DNA of 64,000 nt from Adiantum capillus-veneris. Taxonomy: Eukaryota; Streptophyta; Polypodiopsida; Polypodiales; Pteridaceae. The translations under genes were made by a program, and so were the position numbers. Of this stretch, positions 40,876 through 51,831 are shown piece after piece (positions within the stretch are counted from its first letter, which is position 1; every line of letters begins with the position of its first letter). Under the pieces are notes generated by a model. The model was not told the DNA's origin and made no database searches. It was given only the letters and a program-made list of their open reading frames with translations. The stretch covers positions 8,832,501-8,896,500 of the forward strand of contig CM043967.1 of assembly GCA_014529385.2 (NCBI GenBank). Direction: 5' to 3'.

Positions 40876-42461
40876 GCTGGCAGAGTTGTAGTGGCCAACC
40901 AGGTGTTGTTGGCTACTATGTGGTACATCACTTCTTGCTGGATCTTCTCGAGTCCTTGTATCAGCGAGGTAGAGAGGCTGATCAGGAACTTCCTTTGGTT
41001 AGGGCGTGACACTCAGACAGCCCGGGCCAAAGTGGCTTGGCAGGTCATCACTCTTCCTTGTTCACAGGGAGGGCTTGGGATCATAGACCCAGCACAGCAG
41101 AGCAGAGCCATTCTTGGGAAGTTCATTGTTCGAGGACTTCTTCTAGGTGAGGAGCCCTGGAAGGAGTTCTTGCTACAACGGCTTTGTACTAGGGTGTCTC
41201 AGGCAGGAGGCCCCTGGCAACCTTCGACTAGATGGATCTTCACAGAGATGCGCAAAGTTGGCTTGAGCAATAGACTGGAGGACCGCTTCGCTGTGGGTTT
41301 GCTTCGATCTTGGGAGCACTTGCGGCGACGCCTGGAGCAGCGACAACTTACTTGCACGGAGGAGTGTCTTCGACAGCCCCTTGTTTGGAACCCCATGGTT
41401 AGCACTCAGAGAGGCCACTTGGTTGGTAGTTGGCCTCATGTTTCCTGGGTCCCATGGCAGCGGGTCCAGCACGCTCTTTAGGTGACTGGCTAAAGTTTTC
41501 AGGCTTGTCAGAGGAGCTGCAGGGCTTTTAGTTGCAGGGAATGAGAGGGGTGCAGAGCATGTGCCAGGACATCTTAGAGGCAGTACCAGTTGAGTGGCTC
41601 ACACCTTTGGAGTCAGCAGCGCCTAGATGGATGGGAGCCTTCACGCGACTTGAGGTTCTCATCTCAGTTCGGGCTTGTTCAGAGACTGTTCCCTCCCTGT
41701 TTTTCGAGTTACAGGGTGAGGGATGCTTACAGCGAGTTGCAGTAGAGGCTCCGCAGGTGGCTGAGTGCTGTTTTCAGAGGATCCGAGTGGTGGGCATCTG
41801 TGGGAGGACTTGTGTCATCGATCCTAACCCAGCTGCTCTTGAGACTGGACATTGGAGACTGTGGGCTTGGGAGTGTTGTCCACTAGCACGAGTACAGTGG
41901 GATCCTGGGGAGTGGCTATGGAGGGATTCTTTCTCTTCTACAGACCACCCAAGTGTCCCTTTCTTTCGGTACACTGTTCGACTGGGATGTCACATTCTGG
42001 CAGCACAGAGAGAGGCTCGCCCTGCTGCAGCACCTCATTGGCAGGAGGAGGGTCTCACAGCTGAGTTCTTGGCAGCTTTTTGGGAGAGGTTGTGGGACTC
42101 CAGACAGTCGAGGCAAGTCACTTTGTTTCAGTGGGGCTGGTCGCACACAGAGCTACAGCAGTTGGGAGTTGGCTTGTGCATAGTGGTCTCGGCCGCATGC
42201 GTAGCTTGTGACCATTTTGTGGAGAGTCAGCGCCACTATCTTTGGGACTGTCCCTTGGCACAACAGGTGTGGCTTAGTGTTCTTCGGCTGATGCCTGCTC
42301 TCTCCACGGCTCGGCAGTACACTTGGGGGGCAGCTGCTTGGTCCACTCTCACAGGCACGACACTTCAGTTTGAGCTATCTTCCACCAGCGGGATGATAGT
42401 GATGCAGGGGGGGCGACCTACACTCCAGCTTGCCACAGAGCTTACTCCGCAAGAGTGGTGA
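40873..42461 (+). pseudogene. LINE post-RT and zinc-finger region
   Basis: Frame 40873-41481 has NQVLLATMWYITSCWIFS, RNFLWLGRDTQTARAKVAW (compare FLW....G......V.W) and GGLGIIDPAQQSRAILGKF, the usual plant LINE region after RT. Frame 41532-42461 carries ACVACDHFVESQRHYLWDCP, the zf-RVT pattern CxxC...H....C near its C-terminus. The stop between 41481 and 41532 separates them. Confidence 0.82.
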
Positions 42462-42961
42462 AATGAGAGAGAAGAGTGCTGGGAGCTCATCAGTGGCCTG
42501 ACACTCTGGTTCATCTGGCGGGCCCATTGCTTCTGCATCTTTGAGGCTCGCCCTATACCTCCAGCAAAGACTATTCGTGATCTTTGGTTAGAGCTGATCC
42601 ACACTCTCAGAGGACAGCTCGAGAGACTTCAGGGCAGCTCCGACCGCATGAGGAAGCGCAGAGAGGCCTTCCTCCGACTTTGGCGTCCTGGGCCTTTTTT
42701 CACCATGGTCTAGGGTGTACTCAGATGGCACTACCGTCCACCTGTGTGGCTTTTCCCTCCTCCCATTTCTTGATTTAGCCTCATTGTACATATGCTGTTT
42801 TGTCATTGGGAGAGTCTCCCCATCATGGTTGTTGTAGCCCTCTCTCAGAGAGGTGGTTGTAGCCCTATGGGCAGTTTCATTAACTAATAGAAGGATCTTT
42901 TTCTTGGAAAAAAAAAGAATTTCAGGCTCCGACACAGGGTTTTCAGGCTCTAACATAGGGC

Positions 42962-44340
42962 ATGATTGAGCGGTTGCAGGAAAAGGAGATTTCCAACACA
43001 CATAGGACTCGTGATGCTCGAGGGAAAGCCCATGTGGTTGAGCAACCAACGGTGTCCATTGATCCAAGGCAATATGCTTTACCTGGACAGGAACCGTTTG
43101 TGAATGGTCAAGGGAGTATTGAACAGCCTATACGTTAGACCCTTCCGTTACCTACTACATATCATGGTTATTTTGGAGGTGGTTCATTGTTTCAGACTAT
43201 GGTTGAACCTTCCACAGGTTATATACCAGGGAATGTGTTTAGGACAATGCAAACAGGCATGGGTAACCCTATGTATGGGAGCATAGTTGTCCAACCAGGT
43301 TTTCAAGGTGCCTATGGTCAATTTAGAGACGCCTGAAACACAATTTGATATGGCTGGTTTTTTGCAGTCATATGTCAAAAATGCAGATATGACAGGTAAA
43401 ACAGGTGATGCGAGCGCTGGAATGGACAATCGTGGAGCACCACTTTTGCGGGCACCTTTTTATGACAATGTGACTCCTTTGAGTCAGCCTAAGGATTACA
43501 AGGAAGGAGGGCAAGGAGTGAAGTTTGAGACTTTCAGGGGAACTGAGGATCAGGTGAAGGCTTTGACCTTCATACAACAGTCTGATGCATAAGCGATGCA
43601 GCTTATGCATGAGGAAACTTCACAGAGTCTTCGAAGATACGCAAGGCTGCCACTTTCTTGAAAGGGAATGCGCTTCAGTGGTGGACTGCATTGTTGAATT
43701 AGGGTCAAGCCCCTACAACGTGGGTCCAGTTCAAACAGCTTTTTGCACGTGCATGGCTTACAAACACTTTGAAGTGGATGTGATGAGAGAATGGCACGAG
43801 CTGAATGCTAAATAGTGTGCGAATCTCGAAGAGTATAATATACAGTTCTGGGCCGCACTTTTGCGAGTAACCTCCTATAGGTTTGTGCCATTGTGAACTG
43901 GTTGAGAAATACTGTTGCGGACTGCCCAAGAAAATCAAGGACTACAACACAAAGATCCTATCATGAATATGGCGCAGTTGATTGAGAATGCGAGAATAGC
44001 TAGCAATCTGTCGAAGGGAGATTCCAATGGATTAGAAACAAGAGAGGTCCCAAGGTAGACAGTTTTCAGCCAAGGGGAATGCTGCAACAAAGACTTCTTT
44101 GCCTCCCACAAAAAAACCCTCCACTGATGAAGCTGACACATCCAAGAAGCAGTCAAAATCTTCTTCAGGGCCAGGACAAGGATAGAAAAGACATTTTTTT
44201 GGCAAAACTTTTAAAGAAAGGAAAACTCTGAGAGAGGCCAAGAAATGCTACATTTGTGAAGAGGAGGTACATTTTGCGAATGAATGCCCACAAAAGAAGT
44301 CATAGGATAAGGATGACAAGTCAGAGTATAAAGGAAAGAA
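42962..44340 (+). pseudogene. Gypsy gag relic
   Basis: Starts at or before MIERLQEKEISNTHRTRDAR, with a Gly/Pro/Gln-rich region (TLPLPTTYHGYFGGGSLFQT). The retrotrans_gag core starts YKEGGQGVKFETFRGTEDQV, then KALTFIQQSDA, ATFLKGNALQWW, LARAWLTN-like text and a zinc-knuckle relic (CYICEEEVHFANEC) near 44250-44290. Several shifts and stops. The core closely parallels that of the next element at 47.7-48.1 kb. Confidence 0.75.
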
Positions 44341-44371
44341 GCCAAAGCCCAATGTAGGACTTGTCTCAGAT

Positions 44372-44785
44372 TTGGTTGGTAACCAGCCAAACATAGATGT
44401 GACGGAATTGTGCAGAGCTTGGGGCAAAGTTAGAGACCAAATAGTATTGGTTTTCTTTGATCCAAGAGCCCGTGCAAATTTCATATCACCAGAATTGGCA
44501 TCAAAGTTGGGCATTCGTGCAGTGGAGATGTGTATGACAGGTGAAGTAGGTTTGGCATGCCCAGGTCATTCAGAGCCTGTTACTCCCATTTTGGGGAAGC
44601 TTTGTGTGCACATTCAAAGTTATATGGATGCGGAAGAATTTCATATTATGCCACTTGAGGGCTGTGATGTGTTATTGGGTATCCTATGGTGTTACAAGTT
44701 ACACGCTATGGTGGATACTTACAACAAAAAGATTACCCTTGTACATAGAGGAGGCATAGAGGAAAGACTTATATCCTTGATGTAA
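44372..44785 (+). CDS. Gypsy aspartic protease domain
   Basis: A 137-residue frame with LCRAWGKVRDQIVLVFFDPR, where FFDPRARANFISPELA stands in place of D-S-G-A-T-H-N-F-I, and YMDAEEFHIMPLEGCDVLLG, the conserved gypsy end (L.G.DVILG..WL). The active-site Ser-Gly is replaced by Pro-Arg, so catalysis is unlikely. Confidence 0.83.
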   Translation: MVGNQPNIDVTELCRAWGKVRDQIVLVFFDPRARANFISPELASKLGIRAVEMCMTGEVGLACPGHSEPVTPILGKLCVHIQSYMDAEEFHIMPLEGCDVLLGILWCYKLHAMVDTYNKKITLVHRGGIEERLISLM

Positions 44786-44915
44786 AGCTTAGAGGAGAGT
44801 CTGTTCTAGTTGTTTTCGCTTCTGTTGTTTCTGCTTTTGCTATTTCATTTGTAATAAAGAATCGTCTTTTTGTGTACTTGATCTTGCAAAAGAAATACCT
44901 GAAGCTGTATCTAAT

Positions 44916-45630
44916 TTGTCTACCTTAGATAAAGATATGGCAACTTTTCTGAGTTGTTTCAATGATTGTTTTTTGGACTCTTTGCGAGGGGAGTTACCTC
45001 TTGAGAGACCTGAGGATCATACCATAGATCTTGTGCCATGTTTTGGTCCACCAAATAGACCACCATACAGGGTTAGTGCAGCTCAGCAGAAAGAGGTTAT
45101 GAGTCAGGTCAACGAGATTTTAGAGAAGGGTTGATTCAGCCCAGTTCATCCCCTTTTTGTTCGCATGTACTCCCTAGTGCAGAAGAAGGATGGTTCATGG
45201 TGCATGTGCACTGACTATCGCGCTTTGAATAAGAATATCATCAAGAACAGGTTCCCCATACCGAGGGTAGATGACATTCTTGATCGGTTTGAGGGAGCGT
45301 CACTGTTTACAAGGATAGACCTAAAGAGTGGGCACCAGATACGCATTAGGCCAGAAGATGTCCAAAAGACTACATTCAGGACAACATTTGGCCATTTGGT
45401 CTCATAAATGCTCCTGCCACGTTCAATAGAATGATGGACAGAATATTTAGACCACATAGAAACTTTGTGGGTACCTTCTTTGATGACATGATTAATCAGT
45501 CTACTCAAAGTCTTAAGAGGAGCATAGGGATCACTTGACCGCAGTTTTCAATGAGTTACGCAAGAATGCAAAGAAGAGTGAATTCTTTTTGGAAGAGATT
45601 CACTTCCTTGGGGTACATTTTTCAAAGGAT
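44916..45630 (+). pseudogene. Gypsy reverse transcriptase
   Basis: Reads ELPLERPEDHTIDLVPCFGP, then [40 protein letters not shown] and [20 protein letters not shown] (motif A), then shifts into NAPATFNRMMDRIF, NFVGTFFDDM (motif C, F-F-D-D) and FLEEIHFLGVHFSKDGV at the solo-LTR junction. At least three shifts. Confidence 0.87.
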
Positions 45631-45637
45631 GGGGTAC

Positions 45638-46184
45638 TGTAGCAGGCTACAGTGTCACTGCTACAGGACACAGTTACAATTAGTACAGTTGGTCTGGTCT
45701 GTTCACACTGGAGGGACACTCTGGGCAGTGACACGTGGCATGGATACGGATGGTGGCCTAGTGGACATGTGGTCAGGTCACACTTAGCTGGCTGACATTT
45801 ATGAGCCGTTGGTGGCTCTTTATGATTGTATCTATGAGTAGTAGCCGTTGGGTCATTATCATTATCTTGTACGTAGTCATCGAGAGCGGGTCTTACACAG
45901 AGCATTGCTTCACCATCCCTGCACATCTGAGCCTCGACACCCCCATTTGTACCTGTGAGTCTTGGGCTGGAGCTGAGTGTGCTGCCACTCCAGAGTCTGT
46001 ACATGGTTCTTTGAGCTAGTCGAGCCCACATGTTCTGGTCCACTGTTGTGTCTCTGTTGTTATCCATTGTTTCTGTGTTTCATTCGGTTTGAGAGAGTTT
46101 CCATTTGTTTGAATGAGATTGTCACGCACATTGCACTTAGGGCCACCCACACTGTAGAGAGCACGACACATTATCCGCGCTACA
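45638..46184. repeat. Solo LTR in gypsy pol
   Basis: 547 bp with perfect 6-bp inverted ends TGTAGC...GCTACA, flanked by GGTAC (45633-45637) and AGTAC (46185-46189), a 5-bp TSD with one mismatch. Removing it rejoins the pol frame at the DGV / MDPAKVEAIRSWPDLKS boundary. Orientation unknown. Confidence 0.85.
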
Positions 46185-46189
46185 AGTAC

Positions 46190-46370
46190 ACATGGATCCT
46201 GCCAAAGTGGAAGCAATTAGGTCATGGCCAGACTTGAAGTCCGTACATGACATTCGAAGCTTTCTAGGCTTATGTTCCTACTATAGGAGGTAGGTTCATC
46301 CGAAATTTTACTAAGATTGCTTCTCCACTCCATGCATTCAAGGGAAAGGGGTTACTTTCTGTCACAAATT
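46190..46370 (+). pseudogene. Gypsy RT thumb / RNase H start
   Basis: MDPAKVEAIRSWPDLKSVHD, then IRSFLGLCSYYR, a small insertion, RFIRNFTKIASPLHAF and GKGVTF, the canonical gypsy link between RT and RNase H. The frame breaks at 'ctataggagg'. Confidence 0.85.
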
Positions 46371-46910
46371 GATGACGTGGCATGACCTGTGGACATTAAA
46401 ATATAGATTTTCAATTATAAGTTGTTCCAACTTATGGAAACTGCTGATGGGGCCAAAGGAACACAGACTTAATTTTTTTTGTGAAGAAGCTGTTGACGTG
46501 GCTAGCTGTAAGGATGCCCACAAATTGCGTTGTTGACTGGCAAGCTGTATGGAATTCTGCAGATCGCGCTGACTCTTTTGGGCGGCAGCTTTTGGCACTA
46601 TATGCTTTTGGAACTGAAGCTTTTCATGTGAACTGCTTTTCCAAGGCTAAGGGCCTTTAAATAAGACGCTAGGGCTCTCTCTGGCTCATTCAGAGCTGAC
46701 GAGCCGGCGAGGGAGAGCGAGGGAACTTGTACTTGCTCAATTATTAATACAAAAAGAAATACTGAAAAGGGCGCCAGTCTTTGGCGCGGCACGGAACTAC
46801 GTCGTGCCACATCAACTCAATTGTACTGTGAATTAAATTTGTGAAGTTTTTAAATTGAATCTCTCTCGTGTCGTGACAGATTCCAGACTTGGGGTGTCCA
46901 AGTTTGTTAT
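46371..46910 (+). repeat. Probable 5' LTR of the chromovirus
   Basis: Lies between the broken gypsy and a PBS at 46913. It contains a TATA-like 'tttaaataagacgc' near 46660. Exact ends are not certain: the base pair before the PBS is TA rather than CA, and no second copy is evident in the window. Confidence 0.5.
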
Positions 46911-46912
46911 AG

Positions 46913-46924
46913 TGGTATCAGAGC
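46913..46924 (+). other. tRNA-iMet PBS
   Basis: TGGTATCAGAGC, about 50 bp before the Gag ATG at 46977. Confidence 0.85.
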
Positions 46925-46976
46925 TCAGCCGATTTCTCTTCTACCGGGAAATTCGATCCCTTTTCTCGCGACACAT

Positions 46977-48549
46977 ATGGATTCAAGCAAGAATTAGACA
47001 ACCCCTCCTGCCACATCGGGAACGGGAGGCAGTACAGAGAATTCGAGTGGATTAGCAAAGCACGAGTACGGGCCACCTCGTACCAGCTTATGAAGATGCA
47101 ACCTCAACAAAAGGTCGAGGAGTGCGCAAAGTAGATGCTCCAATTTGCAAAGGATCCACAGTATGCCAAATTTTTAACCCGACATCCGATGGATTAAGTG
47201 CATACTCATTGGCAGAAAGCCATTGAGTCACCCATAAAACCGGCCCTCAAGCAACCTCCAACCCCAAGGATGTTTACTGAAGAACTTAATGACGTAGTCA
47301 GTCCCATTGTTGTGCTTCTTCAATTGTTTCTTCGACGACTTCTTCGCTTCTAGAAGTTGATTGATTCGTTTTTCGACGACCCCGGTTACTTGGGCCGTCA
47401 ATCTTCTTTTGCAAATGCACGAACACATAAGAAGCATGTACGTTTCGAAGGACTACCCAGTTCTTCTTCTTCTTCTGACAGTTTGGATAGCTCTTCCTCT
47501 TCCGATTCGAGCGAGGAGGACAGAAAGGGCAAGAAGCAAAGCAAGAATCAGAGTTTTGGAAAGAATAAGAAGAAAGGAAAGAAGAGCAGATCCCAACTCG
47601 ACAATTTTTCTGAGGATTCATCTTCCTCTGACAGTTCGGACTCCGATTCTCACATGTTTTATGCAAAGAAGAAACTCTTTTATAGAACCAATCAATATGA
47701 TTTTCTTGAGGACAAGGGGAAAAAGACCAAAGAATTAAAAGAGGGTGGACAGGCAGTAAAGTTCGAAACCTTTTCAGGGTTTCGAGATGCTCGAAAGGCT
47801 TTAGCCTTTATTCAGCAGTTTGACATAGCATTCTTTGGAGGGCGCTACCCAGAGCACTCCAAGATCAGGAGGGCAACATCATTCTTGAAAGGAAATGCAC
47901 GAATGTGGTGGTCTACTCTTCTTTTGAGGAGAGAAGCCTCGACTAAGCAGTTTGACATAGCATTCTCTGGAGGGCGCTACTCAGAGCACTCCAAGATTAG
48001 GAGGGCAACATCATTCTTCAAAGAAAATGCACGAATGTGGTGGTCCACTCTTCTTTTGAGGAGAGAAGCCCCGACTAAGCGATTAAAGTTCAAACGGCTC
48101 ATTATTTCTTCTTGGCCGACTTAGGAGTACGAACAAGATGTGAGGACCGCTTGGAACCATCTTCGGATGACCAAGGCCGACAATTTGGATGCTTATTGTG
48201 AAAGATTTTGGGATGCTTTTCTACCGACCTGAGAGAAAGACTTCCCAAAGAGATTTGAGATTACCGCCTTGAGCAAAAGTCCGAGTCCATACAACAACTG
48301 ATGGGACATGCTAAGCGGGGATTCTCTATACATTCAAGTAACCTGACTTACCCCACCGATGAAGTTTTGACACCAAGGACGGGACAAAACTTAACAAATG
48401 ACAATAGAAGAAAGAGGAAGTTCCATAAAAAGGAGGCACGACCCCGATTGACTGAGGAACATAGAGCAGATTATCTGAAAGAAGGGAAGTGCTTTGACTG
48501 TGGGGAACAAGGACACATCTCTGCAAGGTGCCCCAAAAAGGCACAGTGA
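46977..48549 (+). pseudogene. Chromovirus gag
   Basis: ATG at 46977 (MDSSKN, then a stop) is followed by broken frames. The main frame (47357-48124) has a Ser/Asp- and Lys-rich stretch, then GGQAVKFETFSGFRDARKAL, AFIQQFDIAFFGGRYPEHSK and SFLKGNARMWWSTLLLRREA. The QFDIAF...REAST block occurs twice. Zinc knuckle CFDCGEQGHISARC lies in the frame 48301-48549. Confidence 0.82.
47816..48079. repeat. In-frame 132-bp tandem duplication in gag
   Basis: 'cagtttgacatagcattct' starts at 47816 and 47948. The 44-codon units differ by several substitutions but keep the frame open. The Gag core motif is thus doubled. Confidence 0.92.
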
Positions 48550-48655
48550 GGAAAATTAGAAGATAGGCCAGAGAGCTCCAGAGCAACGGAAGAACGTGGC
48601 AAAAAAGAAAAGATGAAAGCAGGACTGATACCAGATTGTATGGGGACCGATGTGA

Positions 48656-48979
48656 GTGAGATCGAGCGCATTGGGCAAAGTAAAAGATCAGGAAGTCCTC
48701 ATCTTCTTTGATGGAGGACCCAAGGCCAACTTCATTTCACCTGAATTGGCGGCTCAACTCGCAATTACACTCGACAGGATGGGGCCACAAGCGGAGGTAG
48801 TTCTAGCAGCCTCCGGACGGGATGTTGCCATTACACCTGTCATTGACAAACTTCATTTGCATTGTCAGGGGTATTTAGGGCACGAGGACTTTTACATCAT
48901 GCCTTTGGAAGGGTGTGACGTCCTCCTAGGAATCCCTTGGTACCAGAAGAACAACATCGTGGTTGACAATCGGGGCTAA
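48656..48979 (+). CDS. Chromovirus aspartic protease
   Basis: A 107-residue frame with VLIFFDGGPKANFISPELAA (D-G-G replacing D-S-G) and DFYIMPLEGCDVLLGIPWYQ. It parallels the protease at 44372. Stops on either side separate it from Gag and RT. Confidence 0.82.
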   Translation: MRSSALGKVKDQEVLIFFDGGPKANFISPELAAQLAITLDRMGPQAEVVLAASGRDVAITPVIDKLHLHCQGYLGHEDFYIMPLEGCDVLLGIPWYQKNNIVVDNRG

Positions 48980-48999
48980 GAAAGAAACTTTGACGAATG

Positions 49000-50068
49000 A
49001 GAAGGGCAAGATAATTGTGCTTGATGTAAAATTGAAGGGTGGGTCTGTCCCTATTGTATCGGCTTCGGCCATTTCGAAATTAAAGAAATTCAGTCGTTTT
49101 GTTTACTCGATCTATTTGAAAGAATTGAACAATGAACAAAGAATCAATTTGTCTGAATTGGATAAGAGCGACAAGAATTTTTGCACACATGCTGATTGTT
49201 TCTGTGAAGGCCTACTAGGCGAGTTACCTCCACCTCGCCCTGAGGACCACACAATTGATTTGATTCCTGGAAGTACACCACCGAACCGGCCACCTTATTG
49301 AGTTAGTCAAGCCCAGAATGAAGAGATCATGAACCAACTGAAAGAAGTTCTAGAAAAGGGTCTCATCGAACCTAGTACATCAGCTTACTGTTCTCCGGTT
49401 TTGTTAGTATTAAAGAAAGACGGATCTTGGATAATGTGTATTGATTTTAGAGCTCTCAATAAAATCACCATCAAGAACAGATTCCCTATTCCAAGGATCG
49501 ATGATATTCACTTCAGGGATCCTCTTGTTTCGGCAGGATTGATTTGAAAAGCGGATATCATTATATCATAAACGCTCCGAGAGATGTTTACGAGATAGCC
49601 TTTCGGACAAGTTTTGGTTTATACGAATTTTTGGTGATGCCTTTTGGACTCACAAATGGTTCAGCAACACTTAATCGAATGATGGATAGGATTTTCGGAG
49701 AGTATCGGTCTTATGTCGGCACTTTCTTTGACGACATTAAAGTTTTCTCCAAGAATGAAGCAGAGCACCGACACCATCTGCTACAGGTCTTTCAGGCATT
49801 GCGCAAGCATAGATTGGTTATCAATGCCAAAGAGAGTGAGTTTTTCTGACCTGATATACATTTCTTGGGACACATCGTCTCATCAGAAGGAGTACAGATG
49901 GACCCAGCTAGAATTGAGACTATCTGCGATTGGCCTGACCTAAAGAATCTTCACGAAGTTCACAGCCTTTTGGGCTTGTGCTCTTATTATCGACTGTTCA
50001 TTCGGAAGTTTGCAAAGATAGCTGAACCTTTGCACTTCCTAACTCAAAAAGGAGTCCCTTTTACGTAG
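49000..50068 (+). pseudogene. Chromovirus RT and RNase H start
   Basis: Frames in order read [40 protein letters not shown], then [20 protein letters not shown], then (after a shift near 49540) KSGYHYIINAPRDVYEIAFR, FGLYEFLVMPFGLTNGSATL, YVGTFFDDIKVFSKNEAEHR (motif C, F-F-D-D), HIVSSEGVQMDPARIETICD, and LLGLCSYYRLFIRKFAKIAE. Stops at 49301, 49547, 49849 and 50068. Confidence 0.9.
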
Positions 50069-50289
50069 GGACCGACTGAGATGATTGCTTTCAGACAACT
50101 TTGTTTGTGTGAGAAAGTGTTCGCAAGATTTGATAATTTGTTTGGATAACAAAATCAGCCCCTAGCAGATAGTGTTTCCAATTAGTGAGAGCGTGAATAA
50201 ACTGCCAGCAATTCCTTCTCATAAAAGCCAACATTGGTCCGGTAGTCAAAAAAATTTTAAGCACATGCGATGGGCAAACATCTTGTCAA

Positions 50290-51531
50290 TGTTCCATTTT
50301 TAGATTCTGCATGTGCAAGGAAAAAAGAACGCGGTGGCTGACGTGTTGTCACAAAAGCCCCAAATTTCAGCAGTTTCAATTTCGTATTATTGTAAACTAG
50401 ACGAAATGAGGACACAATATGTTGAATATTCAGATTTTGCAAGGATCTATGATCAGCTTGTTGATGGGCAACATCATGAGCACTCTATACTTAAGAATGA
50501 CTTTCTCATGATGCATGGAAAGTTATGCGTTACTAAACAATTACGGCCAAAGGTTTTGATGGAAAGTCATGCTCCACCATATGTAGGGCATTGTGGAATT
50601 GATGCGACAATGAAAGGGGTTGAGGCATTCTTCTATTGGCCAGCTTTGCGTCAAGATGTTAACACATTTGTAAGATCATACCTAGTATGTCAAAAAGTCA
50701 AATTTGATAGGCAAAAGCAACCAAGATTGTTGTAGCCATTGCCGATCCTTGATAGGCCATGGGAAAGCATAGCGATGGACTTTATCTTTGATCTTTCAAG
50801 AACACAAATAGACAATGATGAGATTTGGACTATCATTTGTAGGTTCAGTAAACATGCCCATTTCATTCCTGATAGGAAGAAGATAAAGCGAGGAATACAT
50901 GGTCAAGATATTCATGAGCAATATCTTTAAGTATCACGGGATGCCTCAATCAATTGTCAGTGTTGACAGGGATCCACATATGACGAGTCTTTTCTGGAAG
51001 GCATTGTTTGAGAACATGGCACTACGCTAAAGTTCTCATCTTCATTTCATCCACAAAGTGATGGACAGTCAGAAGAGGAAAATTCTATTATCCCAGGTCT
51101 GCTCAAATGTTATGTGTCAAAGCACAAGAAAACTTAGGAACACCATCTCCCATTGGTTGAATATGCTTACAATAACACTCTGCATTTGTCAATAGGCAAG
51201 GCACCATTTGAGATAGTGGAAGGAGGGAAGAAAGTCCCACCCATTTTGCAAAGTGAGGACAAGATATTTGAGGCAGACAAATATGTGCAAGATATGGATG
51301 AAACATACAAGAAGATAAAGATTGCTCTTGAGAAGACTCAGGCTAAGCAAAAGAAAGCTGCTGATGGTCACGATCGTAAACTTGTATTTTCACTTGGTGA
51401 TTGGGTACTTTTGCGCTTTGAAAAGGCCATGTTAAGGAAAAAAGGCAAGGAACGTTTGTTTCCTAAGCTCAGCATGTGATATTATGGTCCTTTTCAGGTA
51501 TCAGAAAGGATCAGCGATGTAGCTTACAGGT
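50290..51531 (+). pseudogene. Chromovirus integrase
   Basis: Begins with the end of RNase H (QGKKNAVADVLSQKP). The zinc-binding part follows (HAPPYVGHCGIDATMKGVEA ... CQKVKFDRQK), then the core: MDFIFDLSRTQIDNDEIWTI, a second-Asp region (SVDRDPHMTSLFWKALFENM, readable across a shift), and FHPQSDGQSEEEN with the Glu. The C-terminal part has VEYAYNNTLHLSIGKAPFEI and FSLGDWVLLRFEKAMLRKKG (GPY/F-type region). Several shifts. Confidence 0.88.
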
Positions 51532-51539
51532 TGAAGCTA

Positions 51540-51831
51540 CCAGAAGGCTAGAAAATACATAATGCTTTTCATGTCAACCTTCTAAGGCCCTTTATAAGTG
51601 ATGTGCCAGAGAATATGCTTGATGAGGAACAGCCCAAAGTGGAAGAATTGGATGAGATTCTTGTTCTTGAACAGATATTGGCACATAAGGAAAGGAAGTG
51701 TAGAAAGGAAAGGTTGCAAGACGTATTTGGTGAAGTTCAAGAACTATCCATTTTTGGATGCTAAATGGATGGAAGAGTTTGAATTGGTTGATTTACCTCA
51801 GCCATTGCAACTATATCTTGAAGCCTTTTAG
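51540..51831 (+). pseudogene. Chromodomain of the chromovirus
   Basis: After NAFHVNLLRPF the text reads EELDEILVLEQILAHKERK, shifts frame, then YLVKFKNYPFLDAKWMEEFE. That is the chromodomain pattern (E..IL..R......YLVKWK.....TWE), with Phe/Lys at some aromatic-cage positions. Ends QLYLEAF and a stop. Confidence 0.82.

Larger units (their letters stand above)
38641..42917 (+). mobile_element. L1-like LINE
   Basis: Plus-strand order: degenerate endonuclease-like part (38.7-39.4 kb), RT (39453-40790), post-RT region (40873-41481), a zinc-finger region (41532-42461), then a short 3' part ending 'aactaatagaaggatctttttcttgg' followed by an A-run to 42917. A second copy of the 3' end is at 60917-61367. 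The 5' edge is set only by the loss of E3 homology, and no TSD was found. Confidence 0.85.
42962..46370 (+). mobile_element. Broken Ty3/gypsy element, 5' part
   Basis: Gag pieces (42962-44340), protease (44372-44785), RT (44916-45630) and the start of RNase H (46190-46370) follow in gypsy order on the plus strand. A solo LTR interrupts pol at 45638-46184. No 5' LTR is seen before Gag: LINE sequence abuts it. Integrase is absent. Confidence 0.85.
46913..51831 (+). mobile_element. Ty3/gypsy chromovirus (chromodomain type)
   Basis: PBS, Gag (46977-48549), protease, RT, RNase H, integrase and a C-terminal chromodomain appear in order on the plus strand. That is the architecture of plant chromoviruses, whose chromodomain steers integration to chromatin. 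Stops and shifts occur in every gene, and part of RNase H near 50.07-50.3 kb is lost. A 3' LTR is not clearly identified: a candidate start is TGTGTCACC near 52157. Confidence 0.88.

Noticed and set aside
45600-46067. 155-codon minus-strand frame
   Set aside because: Lies within the solo LTR in gypsy pol. No motif, and bounded by LTR ends.
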